Assembly: GCF_008629675.1 (NCBI RefSeq)
Contig: NZ_VWOX01000001.1
Location: forward strand, 1 to 64,000
Origin: Roseiconus nitratireducens
GTDB lineage: Bacteria > Planctomycetota > Planctomycetia > Pirellulales > Pirellulaceae
Length of the DNA stretch: 64,000 nt
Reading direction: 5' to 3'
Each line of letters begins with the position of its first letter. The first letter of the stretch is position 1. The notes below the pieces were generated by a model that saw nothing but the letters and a program-made list of their open reading frames with translations, had not been told where the DNA came from and searched no databases. Shown piece after piece: positions 49,501-57,620 of the stretch. The position numbers were made by a program, and so were the translations under genes.

Positions 49501-49634
49501 AGGAGATCAAGGAAACGACACTCTCGCCGATGCCCGACGGCCTGTTGACCACCCTGACGGACGCGCAGATCCGCGACTTGATCGGATATCTGATGCAGCC
49601 AACGCAGGTACCGTTGGCCGATCCGGAATCCTGA
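46563..49634 (+). CDS. PVC-type heme-binding CxxCH protein
   Basis: The 1023-residue secreted protein has a hydrophobic N-terminal segment (about residues 38-60) and a beta-propeller of the membrane-bound dehydrogenase/GDH type (LPEGFSATVYASEPAVQNPIAMAWD..., DADGDGHAEKRKVF, GPDGNAYVIDWSDTGECHD). A helical HEAT-like region (about residues 500-860) is followed by a C-terminal cytochrome c domain with CSQCH at about residue 895. The propeller may oxidise sugars or alcohols and hand electrons to the heme. Start ATG 46563 chosen over upstream TTG. Paralogue at 51397. Confidence 0.9.
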   Translation: MSPGRSFATDDDLVGQLPESPANSNTPRLRRLWFAVFGCWPPVPRLVFATAAAGLLVGLFPGDRAHGDDTFPEIVNNESDTQAEPMAARQAAAEMQLPEGFSATVYASEPAVQNPIAMAWDQRGRMWIAENYTYSDRTQRFDLSMRDRVLILEDADGDGHAEKRKVFTDAVQMLTSVEVGHGGVWLMCPPQLLFLPDADGDDVADGPPQVVLDGFTVADSNYHNFANGLRWGPDGWLYGRCGHSCPGRIGLPGTPDDQRVPIEGGIWRYHPDRRTVEVLCHGTVNPWGHDWDADGELFFINTVIGHLWHLMPGAHFIESFGESSNAEVYERLDMIADHYHYDRSGSWQESRDGKANELGGGHAHIGMMIYQGNRWPDRYRGKLFTLNMHGLRANVERLERRGAGYVGKHEDDFLIAKDPFFRGIDIRTGPDGNAYVIDWSDTGECHDHTGVHRTSGRVYRIAYSDPEEATVGRPNGDSFAKPACLAGPGKLPRLWRDYQQGTTSESELVSLLKDPDEHVRVWAIRLLTDFWPLDTCEGPMEQVSYPEAPVINAALLEMARTDDSGLVQLTLASTLQRLPLERRSALAAELCRKQAFAGDHDLPLMVWFGVMPLVKEDPDALVDLARNCRWPELLQWLARGVATEVESSPEALDELLQLASGLSAAEQNRVLVGVSQAFRGWLKVPMPATWETFSKSDGAQQRAELVRELSLVFGDGRAIEELKTLVRSRSTDLKVRRSALETLIDARPADLRKICQSLLGERGLNATAARGLALWDDPEIGRTLAEMYRRFQPSDRPALIEILVSRPSFAAALLSRIDASKNPIPREDLTAFHARQILNLGDPQLRERLEQVWGAVRESPSDRREKIVQMQQRLSPEVLSDADLPNGRSLFKKTCSQCHRLFGDGEQIGPDLTGSQRSSLTYLLENILDPSAVVGKDHRMSIVMTNDGRVLSGLVVSSNDKTLVLQTQSKLETLPAGEIQEIKETTLSPMPDGLLTTLTDAQIRDLIGYLMQPTQVPLADPES

Positions 49635-49650
49635 CCGCACGGGGCTTGGC

Positions 49651-51189
49651 TCAATCCAATTCTGGCGGCACCGCGCCGTATTGCCAGGCGTTGTCGCCGT
49701 ACGGTGAGGCGGCGGGGCGGGTCGGGAGGGCCGCGGGTTGCATTTCGTTTGCCAGCCGAATCGCCGTCTCCACCAATTGGCGTCCCGCCTTGATGTCCAG
49801 GTTGCTGTAGCTGGTCAAACGTGTTTCATAACCACCACCGGACGCTCCAAACGCTTCTTCGGTGGGCACGTAGCCGACGCATCCGTTCGCCAGCGAGACG
49901 GGGAAGGTGATCGGAAAAGGACTGCCGTCTTTGATCTGAAGTCCCAGGGCGCAGAACAGTTCGGCCGGATCGGTCAGCAACACGGCCGGACCAATCTGGA
50001 TTGCCTGGACCTCCGCGTCGGCGATCGGGTGCTGTTGGATTTTTGCGTCCAGCAGCAGGATCTCCTTCGCAAACGTCCAGACGGTGCTACCGACGGACGT
50101 CGGGCCCGCGTCGACAAGCTCCTTGCATTGTTTCACCCTCCGGGCACTGGGAGCACGCCGCGGAATCTTCAAGGTTTCCGATTTGGACGCGACCTTCACC
50201 GACCCCGTCCTTGGCTCTCGAAGCAGCACTTTCACCGCTTCGGCCCCGACGCAACCGCCGACGAACCGCGATGATTCTTCCGCCGCTCGGGCCTGGTAGT
50301 CGGTCACGTTCTCGACTTGCGTGACGTCCCCCGAGGCTCCGGCCAGGAAGACCAGAATGCACTGATCACCGAAAGTGCCACGAATCACTTGTTCGACATA
50401 GTAGATGTAGTTGGCCGAGATCCCGGGCGGGCTGGCGGTCGCATGGCAGGAAAAATTCACGAGGCAGCCGGTCAACTGGCCTGCTTCGTCCCAGACTCCG
50501 ATCACACCGACCTCGGGATCGGTCGGGCCGGCGACTTTGACAATCTCCGGATTGCCCGGCCGCGGGTGCGTCTGAGTCAATCCGTTGGACATGTGAAAGC
50601 GTCGATTGAAAGCGACCTGATCTTCGTGTCCGACGCCAAAACTGACTTGATGCTCGGTTCGCTGCCGGTTGGCTTCACTCACCGCCTCCACGATTTGATC
50701 TTCGACGTGGGCGACGTAGCCCAAGTTCGCGTTGGACGATTTTTCGTAAGCGAGCTTTCGGATCGGCTCGGCGGCTTCGTCGTACTCGCCGGGATAGATC
50801 ATCCCCGTCGGCCCCGATGAGTGTGAATGCGTGGCGTGAATCAGGACGGCGTCTTGTTCGATTCCACATTCTTCGGCAATTCGCTGCCGCGCCGCTTGGA
50901 CCAATTGGCGGCGCACCAGCAGGGCATCAACACTAACGATCGCCACACGCTGTTCGCCGTCATCAAAGACCGCCGCGCGAACTTTGCACGGGTCATGCAG
51001 ACGGTCGTGGTATGCCTTGCCATAGCCCCCCGGACGCTCCATGCCGATCTCCGGGGTGATCGAGCGTTCGGCAAAACCGGCCTTCAGGGGCGGCGCGGAC
51101 GGGGAGGCGGCGACGGCCGGCAAGGTTTGGGCCGTGAAGGGGACCAGGAAGCCAAACACAAGGCTCAAGGAGAATCGGATTGCGAACAT
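49651..51189 (-). CDS. Secreted neutral/alkaline ceramidase-like hydrolase
   Basis: The 512-residue protein has a signal peptide (about residues 1-27) and opens with KAGFAERSITPEIGMERPGGYGK, typical of the ceramidase-like family. LIHATHSHSSGP supplies metal-binding histidines, followed by FLAGASGDVTQ and the C-terminal VGYVPTEEAFGASGGGYE. The family includes amidases acting on ceramide and other N-acyl compounds; substrate here unknown. ATG 51189 fits the signal peptide. It sits between two PVC-type cytochrome genes, convergent with the first and divergent from the second. Confidence 0.85.
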   Translation of the reverse strand: MFAIRFSLSLVFGFLVPFTAQTLPAVAASPSAPPLKAGFAERSITPEIGMERPGGYGKAYHDRLHDPCKVRAAVFDDGEQRVAIVSVDALLVRRQLVQAARQRIAEECGIEQDAVLIHATHSHSSGPTGMIYPGEYDEAAEPIRKLAYEKSSNANLGYVAHVEDQIVEAVSEANRQRTEHQVSFGVGHEDQVAFNRRFHMSNGLTQTHPRPGNPEIVKVAGPTDPEVGVIGVWDEAGQLTGCLVNFSCHATASPPGISANYIYYVEQVIRGTFGDQCILVFLAGASGDVTQVENVTDYQARAAEESSRFVGGCVGAEAVKVLLREPRTGSVKVASKSETLKIPRRAPSARRVKQCKELVDAGPTSVGSTVWTFAKEILLLDAKIQQHPIADAEVQAIQIGPAVLLTDPAELFCALGLQIKDGSPFPITFPVSLANGCVGYVPTEEAFGASGGGYETRLTSYSNLDIKAGRQLVETAIRLANEMQPAALPTRPAASPYGDNAWQYGAVPPELD

Positions 51190-51396
51190 ACGATCCACGG
51201 TGCAAATGATTGGATGACGCCGGTTGCCGGTAGCGTTGCATACCAGAGCTTGGAAATTGAAATACAGCCACCGTCTGGCGGAGGTCGTTGCATTGAGGCG
51301 CAATCGAACGGCTGTCCGGCTAGAATTCAAGGTTTCTGACACAAGCAGTCTTGTTGTCTCACGTCACCGCCAGTTTAACCGCATGGAGCGACCGAG

Positions 51397-54300
51397 GTGC
51401 TGTCGACTTCTTTCGCCTTTCAGACTTCCCCTGCCCCGAGGGGGCGGGATCAACAGTGTTTTCCGCCAAGAGCTTGGCGACGCGTCGGGCTGCGGTGGGC
51501 GTTGGCCGGCGTGCTCTTCGGAAGTTGCGTTCCTGCGCTGGCGACGGAACCGCCTTCGCCACTACCGCCGTCCGCTGACGTCTCCGGTGAGGTGTCGTCG
51601 GCGCCAGCTCCGCCCTCGGACGCGGATCAGGCAATGGACGCGGATCAGGCAATGGACGCGGATCAGGCAATGGACGCGGATCAGGCAGCGGACGTGGATC
51701 AGCCATCGGCCTTGGAAATGATCGAGGCCAACCGCGGGGGCCGACATTGGATCGACCAGGAAACGCCGGCTCCGCGTTCCCCCGAGCGCTCGCTGGCGTC
51801 GATCCAAATCGAACCGGGGTATCAAATCTCGCTGTTCGCCGCCGAACCGCTGGTCCGCGATCCGGTCGCCATGGCGTTTGACGCACACGGGGACCTGTAC
51901 GTGGTCGAGTACGGTGATTACCCGGTCGGTCCGCCGGAGGGACAGCCGCCCCTGTCCAGGGTCGTGATGCTTCGGGACACCGACGGCGACGGCGTCGCCG
52001 ACCGTCGCCACGATTTCGCCGATCAATTGGACTTTGCCCACAGCTTGATGGCCTACAAAGACGGCCTGTTGGTCGGCGCGAAAACGAAGATCCTTTACTT
52101 ACGTGATACCGACGGCGATCACGTCGCGGACATCCGCGAGACGCTGTTCGACGGTTTCCAACCCGCGCATCCCCAGATGCAGATCGGGAATCCGCGGTGG
52201 GGAATCGACAATTGGGTCTACTTGAATTACGGACCGGGCGAAATCCGTTCGTCCGCCGATCCGGACCAAGTCATCAAGCTTCCACGCAAGGACGTTCGCT
52301 TCGACCCTCAGACGTTGCGGTTGCAGCCCGATAGCGGCATGGGGCAGTTCGGCAATACGGTCGATCGGTGGGGCAGGCGATTCTATTGCACCAACCGCAA
52401 TCCCATCATGACGACGTTTCTGACGCCGGAACAATTGGCCCGAAATCCGTTTTGCGTGGTGACCCAGGCTTCGTACGACGTCGGAAAGTCCGGTGGTGAG
52501 ACTCGGGTGTATCCCCTGGTCCAAATGAAGTCGAACTATCTTTCCCACGCCGGCACGCACACGTCTGCTTGCGGGACCACGGCCTACCTCGGCGACTTGG
52601 GTGAGGAAGACTTCCGCGACAGCGTGTTTGTCTGTGAACCGATCGGGCATTTGGTCACGCGTTCGATCATCCGACGCGATGGTCTGCGATTGCAAGCGGT
52701 ACGAGCCCAACCCGAGAAGGACTTCATCGCTTCGACGGACACCTGGTTCCGCCCGTCCAGTCTGGCAACCGGACCTGATGGTGCGTTGTACTTGGCCGAC
52801 ATGTACCGGTTGTGGGTCGAGCATCCAAAGTTTCTGCCTCCGGAGATCGCCGCGCGAATCGATTGGAGGGCGGGCGACGACCGCGGGCGGATTTACCGGA
52901 TCCTTCCGGAACCGTCTTCACCGCGACCGTATCAGCCACCGCGCGATGTCGCGGATTGGGTGCAACTGTTGAGCGATCCCAACGGCTGGCGGCAATTCCT
53001 CGGCCAACGCTTGCTGGTGGAACATCAGGCGACCGAGGCCGCCGACGCCGTGCGACAGATTCTCAGTGGCGTCACGCTGGATGAAAAACAGCCCGATGAC
53101 GGCCGAGCGACCACCCGTCTGCATGCCCTGTGGACACTGGATGGGTTGGATGCCTTGACGTCGGACGATGTGTTCACGGCCCTGCGGGACAAGAACGCGG
53201 AGGTGCGCCGCGCAGCGATCGAACTCGCGCGCAACTTTTTGGAGCAGCCGGCGGTGCTCAATCGCGTCGTTGAATTGGCCGCCGACGACGAGCCCCAAAT
53301 TCGATTGCAGGTCGCTCTGACGCTGTCGGCTAGCCACTCGGAGCCATCGACCCAGGCCCTCATGCGACTCGCGCTTGGTGATGGGGCCGACCGGATGTTC
53401 GCCGACGCTCTGATGACTTCCTTGGCCGACCGCTCGGGCGTGGTGTTGGAGGGCTTGTTGGGGGACCCGACGTTTATCGCCCACGGCGGGGTGGGCGCCA
53501 TCGCGCTGGTGTCAAGATTGGCTTCCGTTGCGGCGGCTCGCGGCGATGTTGATGAACTGTCGATGGTCTTGGACCAATTGGAACGCGGATCGTCTGGCGA
53601 TTGGTGGAAGTTCGCCGTGGTCGCCGGATTGGGCGAGGGGCTGACACGGTACCGTGGTCCGATGGGGCGTTTGACGCTGGCCAAGCTGATCGAACACCCG
53701 CCGGCGGCGATCAGTGGCTCGGTGATGGCGTTGCGTGCGGTGTTGCAGGACAACCAAGCGACCGCGTTGGATCCCGGGCATCCGATCGCCGACCGGATCG
53801 CGGCGATTGAGCTGTTGGCCTTTCAAGACGTCACTCAAACGAAGGAGACCTTCGGCGAACTGATCTCAACGCAGCAACCCGTGGAGGTGCAAACGGCGGG
53901 AATCAAAGCGTTGGCTGCGAACGGATCGACGGCGGCCGCTGAGATTGTGCTGGACCACTGGCAAGCACTTGGGCCAGCGACGCGCACGCTCGCCAACGGC
54001 TTGTTGCTGCGGCGCGCCGAGTCCATTCGGTTGACCCTGCAGGCCATGGCTGCCGGAAAGGTCCAGCCGTCGATGTTGGGGATCGATGACCGCGCCCGCC
54101 TGTTGAAACATTCCGATCAAACGTTGCGTGAACTGGCCGAGCAGTTGTTTGGTGGAGCCGTATCCGCCGATCGCCGCCAGGTAGCCCAGCAGTATCAGGT
54201 GTCATTGGAATTGTCCGGTGACGCTTCGCAGGGGCAGCAGGTGTTTCAGCGGACCTGCGCCAATTGCCATCGTGTGCACGGTGTGGGACAAGACACGGGA

Positions 54301-54636
54301 CCGGACTTGAGCGACACGCGAAACCGTTCTCACGAAGCGATCTTGATGGATATTCTGGATCCCAATGCGAAGGTCGAACCGCGATACACGTCGTATTCCG
54401 TGTTGACCGTCGATGGCTCGCTGTACAACGGACTGATTGTTGCCGAAACCGATCAGGCAATCGTGTTGAAAATGGCGGGCGGAAAACAGCAGACCATCGG
54501 CAGGGGCGAAATCGACCAAATGAAGGTCAGCGATGTTTCGTTGATGCCTGAGGGAATCGAAAAGGAGGTCACGCCGCAGCAGATGGCGGACTTGCTGAAG
54601 TATTTGATGGGGAATTCGCAGGAGGACCGCGGATAG
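51397..54636 (+). CDS. PVC-type heme-binding CxxCH protein with DADQAM repeats
   Basis: The 1079-residue paralogue of the protein at 46563 starts with a signal-like stretch (WALAGVLFGSCVPALA), then an acidic repeat region (DADQAM, residues about 75-105) and a propeller region (IEPGYQISLFAAEPLVRDPVAMAFD, DTDGDGVADRR, GPDGALYLADMYR). HEAT-like repeats (about residues 515-900) precede a C-terminal cytochrome c domain with CANCH at about residue 954. Start GTG at 51397; TAGAAT at 51321-51326 may be its -10 box. Same extracytoplasmic oxidation role proposed as for the paralogue. Confidence 0.88.
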   Translation: MLSTSFAFQTSPAPRGRDQQCFPPRAWRRVGLRWALAGVLFGSCVPALATEPPSPLPPSADVSGEVSSAPAPPSDADQAMDADQAMDADQAMDADQAADVDQPSALEMIEANRGGRHWIDQETPAPRSPERSLASIQIEPGYQISLFAAEPLVRDPVAMAFDAHGDLYVVEYGDYPVGPPEGQPPLSRVVMLRDTDGDGVADRRHDFADQLDFAHSLMAYKDGLLVGAKTKILYLRDTDGDHVADIRETLFDGFQPAHPQMQIGNPRWGIDNWVYLNYGPGEIRSSADPDQVIKLPRKDVRFDPQTLRLQPDSGMGQFGNTVDRWGRRFYCTNRNPIMTTFLTPEQLARNPFCVVTQASYDVGKSGGETRVYPLVQMKSNYLSHAGTHTSACGTTAYLGDLGEEDFRDSVFVCEPIGHLVTRSIIRRDGLRLQAVRAQPEKDFIASTDTWFRPSSLATGPDGALYLADMYRLWVEHPKFLPPEIAARIDWRAGDDRGRIYRILPEPSSPRPYQPPRDVADWVQLLSDPNGWRQFLGQRLLVEHQATEAADAVRQILSGVTLDEKQPDDGRATTRLHALWTLDGLDALTSDDVFTALRDKNAEVRRAAIELARNFLEQPAVLNRVVELAADDEPQIRLQVALTLSASHSEPSTQALMRLALGDGADRMFADALMTSLADRSGVVLEGLLGDPTFIAHGGVGAIALVSRLASVAAARGDVDELSMVLDQLERGSSGDWWKFAVVAGLGEGLTRYRGPMGRLTLAKLIEHPPAAISGSVMALRAVLQDNQATALDPGHPIADRIAAIELLAFQDVTQTKETFGELISTQQPVEVQTAGIKALAANGSTAAAEIVLDHWQALGPATRTLANGLLLRRAESIRLTLQAMAAGKVQPSMLGIDDRARLLKHSDQTLRELAEQLFGGAVSADRRQVAQQYQVSLELSGDASQGQQVFQRTCANCHRVHGVGQDTGPDLSDTRNRSHEAILMDILDPNAKVEPRYTSYSVLTVDGSLYNGLIVAETDQAIVLKMAGGKQQTIGRGEIDQMKVSDVSLMPEGIEKEVTPQQMADLLKYLMGNSQEDRG
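51619..51708 (+). repeat. 18-bp tandem repeat inside coding sequence
   Basis: GACGCGGATCAGGCAATG is repeated three times exactly (from 51619, 51637 and 51655), followed by two degenerate copies. It encodes the hexapeptide DADQAM in frame, so copy number changes would not shift the reading frame. Confidence 0.9.
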
Positions 54637-54672
54637 AAGTTCGGCGTGCACCATGCCGATCACGAGAGCGAT

Positions 54673-55500
54673 TCAGTCAAACAGAGTCGCTTGCGAACCG
54701 TCACCGGCGGTCGGTGGTGTTTTCTTTGTCGGCGGTTTTCTCGACGGTTTTTTCGGCGGGGGCTTTTCGGGCGACGGTTGCGGGGCATCGATCACTTGGA
54801 CACATTCCGGCGAGTCGTTGCCGGGACGATTGACCAATCGAGAGACGGGGGCGTACTTCAGAAGATCATTGGACGCCGGTTGAAGCAGACGCCGTAACGC
54901 GGTCGGATCGTCTTGCTGGGGATCCAACCAGGCATCCCGTTGGTCGCCCTCCAACAGAACCGGCATCCGGTCATGGATTGTTGCGGTCGTCTCGTTGGCC
55001 GCCGTGGTCAGAATGGTGCAGGTGCGGATCGCGTGGCCGCTCGACGAGACGCGTTTGTTCTGTTCCCACAGCCCGGCCATCGCCAGCATGCCGCCGCTGG
55101 CGCGCTCGATCAGGTAGGGTTGCTTCCCGTCCGGTGTCTTCATCCATTCGAAATATCCGTCGGCCGGAATCAGACAGCGTCGCTGCACAAAAGCTTTTCG
55201 AAACGAGTTCTTTTCGTGAACGGTTTCGCTGCGTGCATTGATCATTCGGTTTCCGATTGCCAGATCGTCGGCCCAGGGTGGAACCAGTCCCCAGCGGAAC
55301 AGCGACCATTGGCGGCGGGAGCCGGCAGACGCACCAGCTTCGGTGTGAATGACGGAGATCGATTGCGTCGGCGCGATGTTGTATCGGGCCGCAATTGCAT
55401 ACTCGGTGGCCGCCGCCGCAATTTCCTCCTCCGACCAGAGCGGCAAAAACTCTTGGGCCCAGGCGGCCGCGGGGGTGCGAAGAGTGAATCGGCCACACAC
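54673..55500 (-). CDS. yedK: SRAP (YedK/HMCES-type) abasic-site crosslinking protein
   Basis: The 275-residue SOS-response-associated peptidase family protein forms a covalent link to abasic sites in single-stranded DNA through its second residue. The start was set at GTG 55500 because this puts the catalytic cysteine at position 2 (MCGRFTLRTP); the open frame runs 30 codons further. Active-site features are RYNIAPTQ (about 40), NARSET (88-93), GYFEW with the glutamate at 118, and TIHDRMP with H176. The C-terminus carries a Lys/Pro-rich extension of about 35 residues (EKPPPKKPSRKPPTKK), possibly DNA-binding, which is not typical. Confidence 0.92.
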   Translation of the reverse strand: MCGRFTLRTPAAAWAQEFLPLWSEEEIAAAATEYAIAARYNIAPTQSISVIHTEAGASAGSRRQWSLFRWGLVPPWADDLAIGNRMINARSETVHEKNSFRKAFVQRRCLIPADGYFEWMKTPDGKQPYLIERASGGMLAMAGLWEQNKRVSSSGHAIRTCTILTTAANETTATIHDRMPVLLEGDQRDAWLDPQQDDPTALRRLLQPASNDLLKYAPVSRLVNRPGNDSPECVQVIDAPQPSPEKPPPKKPSRKPPTKKTPPTAGDGSQATLFD

Positions 55501-56002
55501 GGCGCGGGGTTGCCAAAAAAAGAAGAAGCTTTCCGATCCGGGCCGGATCGGCCGAGCAGGATTCGGGGTCAAGTTGCGACAGTGTATCAAAGTGCGTCAC
55601 GCAAGACGCAACGATCGGTGCTCCCCCTCGCTGGCGAATTCAACGGCCGATGAAACGCCTGGAAACGAAAAAAGTTGGCGGTTGACGCCGCCTCCAGCGC
55701 CAACCGCCGGCCGTCGGTCATCCCCTGGGGAAGGGTTGCTCGGGGCCGGCGGAAATCGATGCAAAGCGAGGGCCAAACGGCTGACGGGGGCGTCCGCGGC
55801 AGGCATCCAACGGCTCCGCCGCAGGCATCCAACGGCATGGCTGAGCCGCTTGAAATGGCGACCGCCCGGAAGACCGATGCCGTGTCGGGCGCGGCGCCGG
55901 CGGACGTTCGTGCGCCGGGCGTCTGGTCGATTCCGACCCCGCGATTTATGGTTTTGGAGTGCTCGTGAGTCCCCTGGTGCCATTTCAAGCGACGAGGAAA
56001 CG
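55501..56002. other. Intergenic upstream of trkH
   Basis: Divergent region between the SRAP gene (minus) and trkH (plus). A short direct repeat GCAGGCATCCAACGGC occurs near 55800 and 55823, and palindromes around GATCCGGGCCGGATC near 55536. No c-di-AMP (ydaO) or other riboswitch consensus was recognised; the frames here are not coding-like. Confidence 0.5.
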
Positions 56003-57592
56003 TTGAACTTCCCATTGCTCAGCCGCGTTCTCGGAATCATCTGCCTGTTGATCGGCGGATCGATGGCGTTCAGCCTGCCGTTCGCGTTTCCGCTGTTGGC
56101 CAATCGAACGCACTTGCCGGCCGCATCGGAGATTGAAACCGGGGGCATTTTCGGGTTGCTGTTCAGCATGGCGATCAGCTTGTTGATCGGCTTGTTGTTG
56201 CTGTTGGCCGGTCGCCGCGGGCGGGCGGCGCATCTGTTTCGCAAAGAGGCGATGGCCATTGTCGGGCTCAGCTGGGTTCTGGCGACGGTGCTGGGCGCCC
56301 TGCCCTACTATCTCAGCGGCACCGAAATCGCCGACGGTCGATCGATGACGTTTATCGAAGCGATGTTTGAATCGCAGTCCGGCTTCAGCACGACCGGTGC
56401 CACGGTGCTCACCGATTTGGAGTCCCCCAGCTCGGTGCCGCACTGCATCCTGTTCTGGCGAAGTTCAACCCACTTCCTGGGCGGATTGGGGATCGTGGTG
56501 TTGTTTGTCGCAATCCTGGGGCAGGGATCCGCCGGCAAGGCGATGGTCCGCGCCGAAATGCCGGGGCCCAGCAAGGAGGGCAGCATGCCCCGAATGCAGC
56601 ACACCGCATTGGTGTTTGCGGGAATTTACGGGGGGCTCAACGCGATCCTGACTGCCATCTACATGTTCGAGGGAATGACGTTTTTTGATGCCCTGTGCCA
56701 CGCGTTCGGAACCATGGCGACCGGCGGCTTCAGCACTTACAACCGGTCGTTGGGTGGATTTGACAGTCCGTTGATCGAGTACACGACGATTCTGTTCATG
56801 ATCCTGGCGGGGACCAACTTCACGCTCCTGTACCTGACCATGGTGGGCGGACCGAAGAAGCTGTTCGGCGACGTGGAGTTTCAAACGTACGTGGGCATCA
56901 TCGCGGTGATGACCGGCGGGATTCTTTTTTTCGGCATGCGGGCCGAGAACGTGGGGTTTGATTCGCTGGCCAGCGGTTTCCGAAATTCCTTGTTCCAGGT
57001 CGTTTCGATCATGACGACGACCGGATACGGCACCGCCGACTTTGACCAATGGAACAACTTTGCACGCGGCAGCTTGCTGGTGTTGATGTTCATCGGCGGA
57101 TGCGCCGGCAGCACCGGCGGCGGCTTGAAGGTGATCCGGCACGTGTTGTTCTACAAGGTTTTGCTGCACGAGATCGAACTCGTCTATCGACCTCGCGTCG
57201 TGCGATTGATTCGGATCGGCGGCAACATCGCCGACGATCCGTCGATGCTCCGCGGGATCATGGTTTACTTCTGTCTGATCCTGGGCATCTTCATCGGATC
57301 CTGGATGCTGTTGGTGACCTTCGAGCCCAGTTCGACTTGGGGTTTCTTGCCAGATTCACCGCAGGCCGTCGATTCCAATACGTTGGATGAGAAGTTGCTC
57401 GATTGCGCCAGCGCCGTGGCGGCAACTTTGAACAACATTGGTCCCGGGTTGGGCGTCGTCGGCGCCACGCAGAACTACGCCGGATTCAGCCAGGGCGCAA
57501 AATTCCTGTTTGTGTGGCTGATGATGCTGGGACGGGTGGAAGTCTTCAGCGTGCTGGTGCTGGTCTTTCCGACGTTCTGGCGACGAAGCTGA
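56003..57592 (+). CDS. trkH: TrkH/KtrB-family potassium transporter
   Basis: The 529-residue membrane protein has the four pore repeats of the family: SGFSTTGATV, GTMATGGFST, MTTTGYGTADF and NNIGPGLG, the selectivity-filter glycines in each. It should import K+ together with a TrkA/KtrA-type regulator, which is not in this window. The start is TTG at 56003 (AGGA about six bases before); no ATG gives a full first helix. The open frame extends back to 55349 without coding character and overlaps SRAP. Confidence 0.9.
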   Translation: MNFPLLSRVLGIICLLIGGSMAFSLPFAFPLLANRTHLPAASEIETGGIFGLLFSMAISLLIGLLLLLAGRRGRAAHLFRKEAMAIVGLSWVLATVLGALPYYLSGTEIADGRSMTFIEAMFESQSGFSTTGATVLTDLESPSSVPHCILFWRSSTHFLGGLGIVVLFVAILGQGSAGKAMVRAEMPGPSKEGSMPRMQHTALVFAGIYGGLNAILTAIYMFEGMTFFDALCHAFGTMATGGFSTYNRSLGGFDSPLIEYTTILFMILAGTNFTLLYLTMVGGPKKLFGDVEFQTYVGIIAVMTGGILFFGMRAENVGFDSLASGFRNSLFQVVSIMTTTGYGTADFDQWNNFARGSLLVLMFIGGCAGSTGGGLKVIRHVLFYKVLLHEIELVYRPRVVRLIRIGGNIADDPSMLRGIMVYFCLILGIFIGSWMLLVTFEPSSTWGFLPDSPQAVDSNTLDEKLLDCASAVAATLNNIGPGLGVVGATQNYAGFSQGAKFLFVWLMMLGRVEVFSVLVLVFPTFWRRS

Positions 57593-57620
57593 GATTCGCT
57601 CCGTCACGGAAGTCTCGTGC

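Noticed and set aside
51359-51886. Minus-strand ORF with repeated PRPLPD
   Set aside because: It is the antisense reading of the 18-bp DADQAM repeat, not a proline-rich protein.
55501-56002. Riboswitch (ydaO/c-di-AMP) upstream of trkH
   Set aside because: Searched by eye for the consensus stems and conserved GGA and CCTGGG-type elements and found none.
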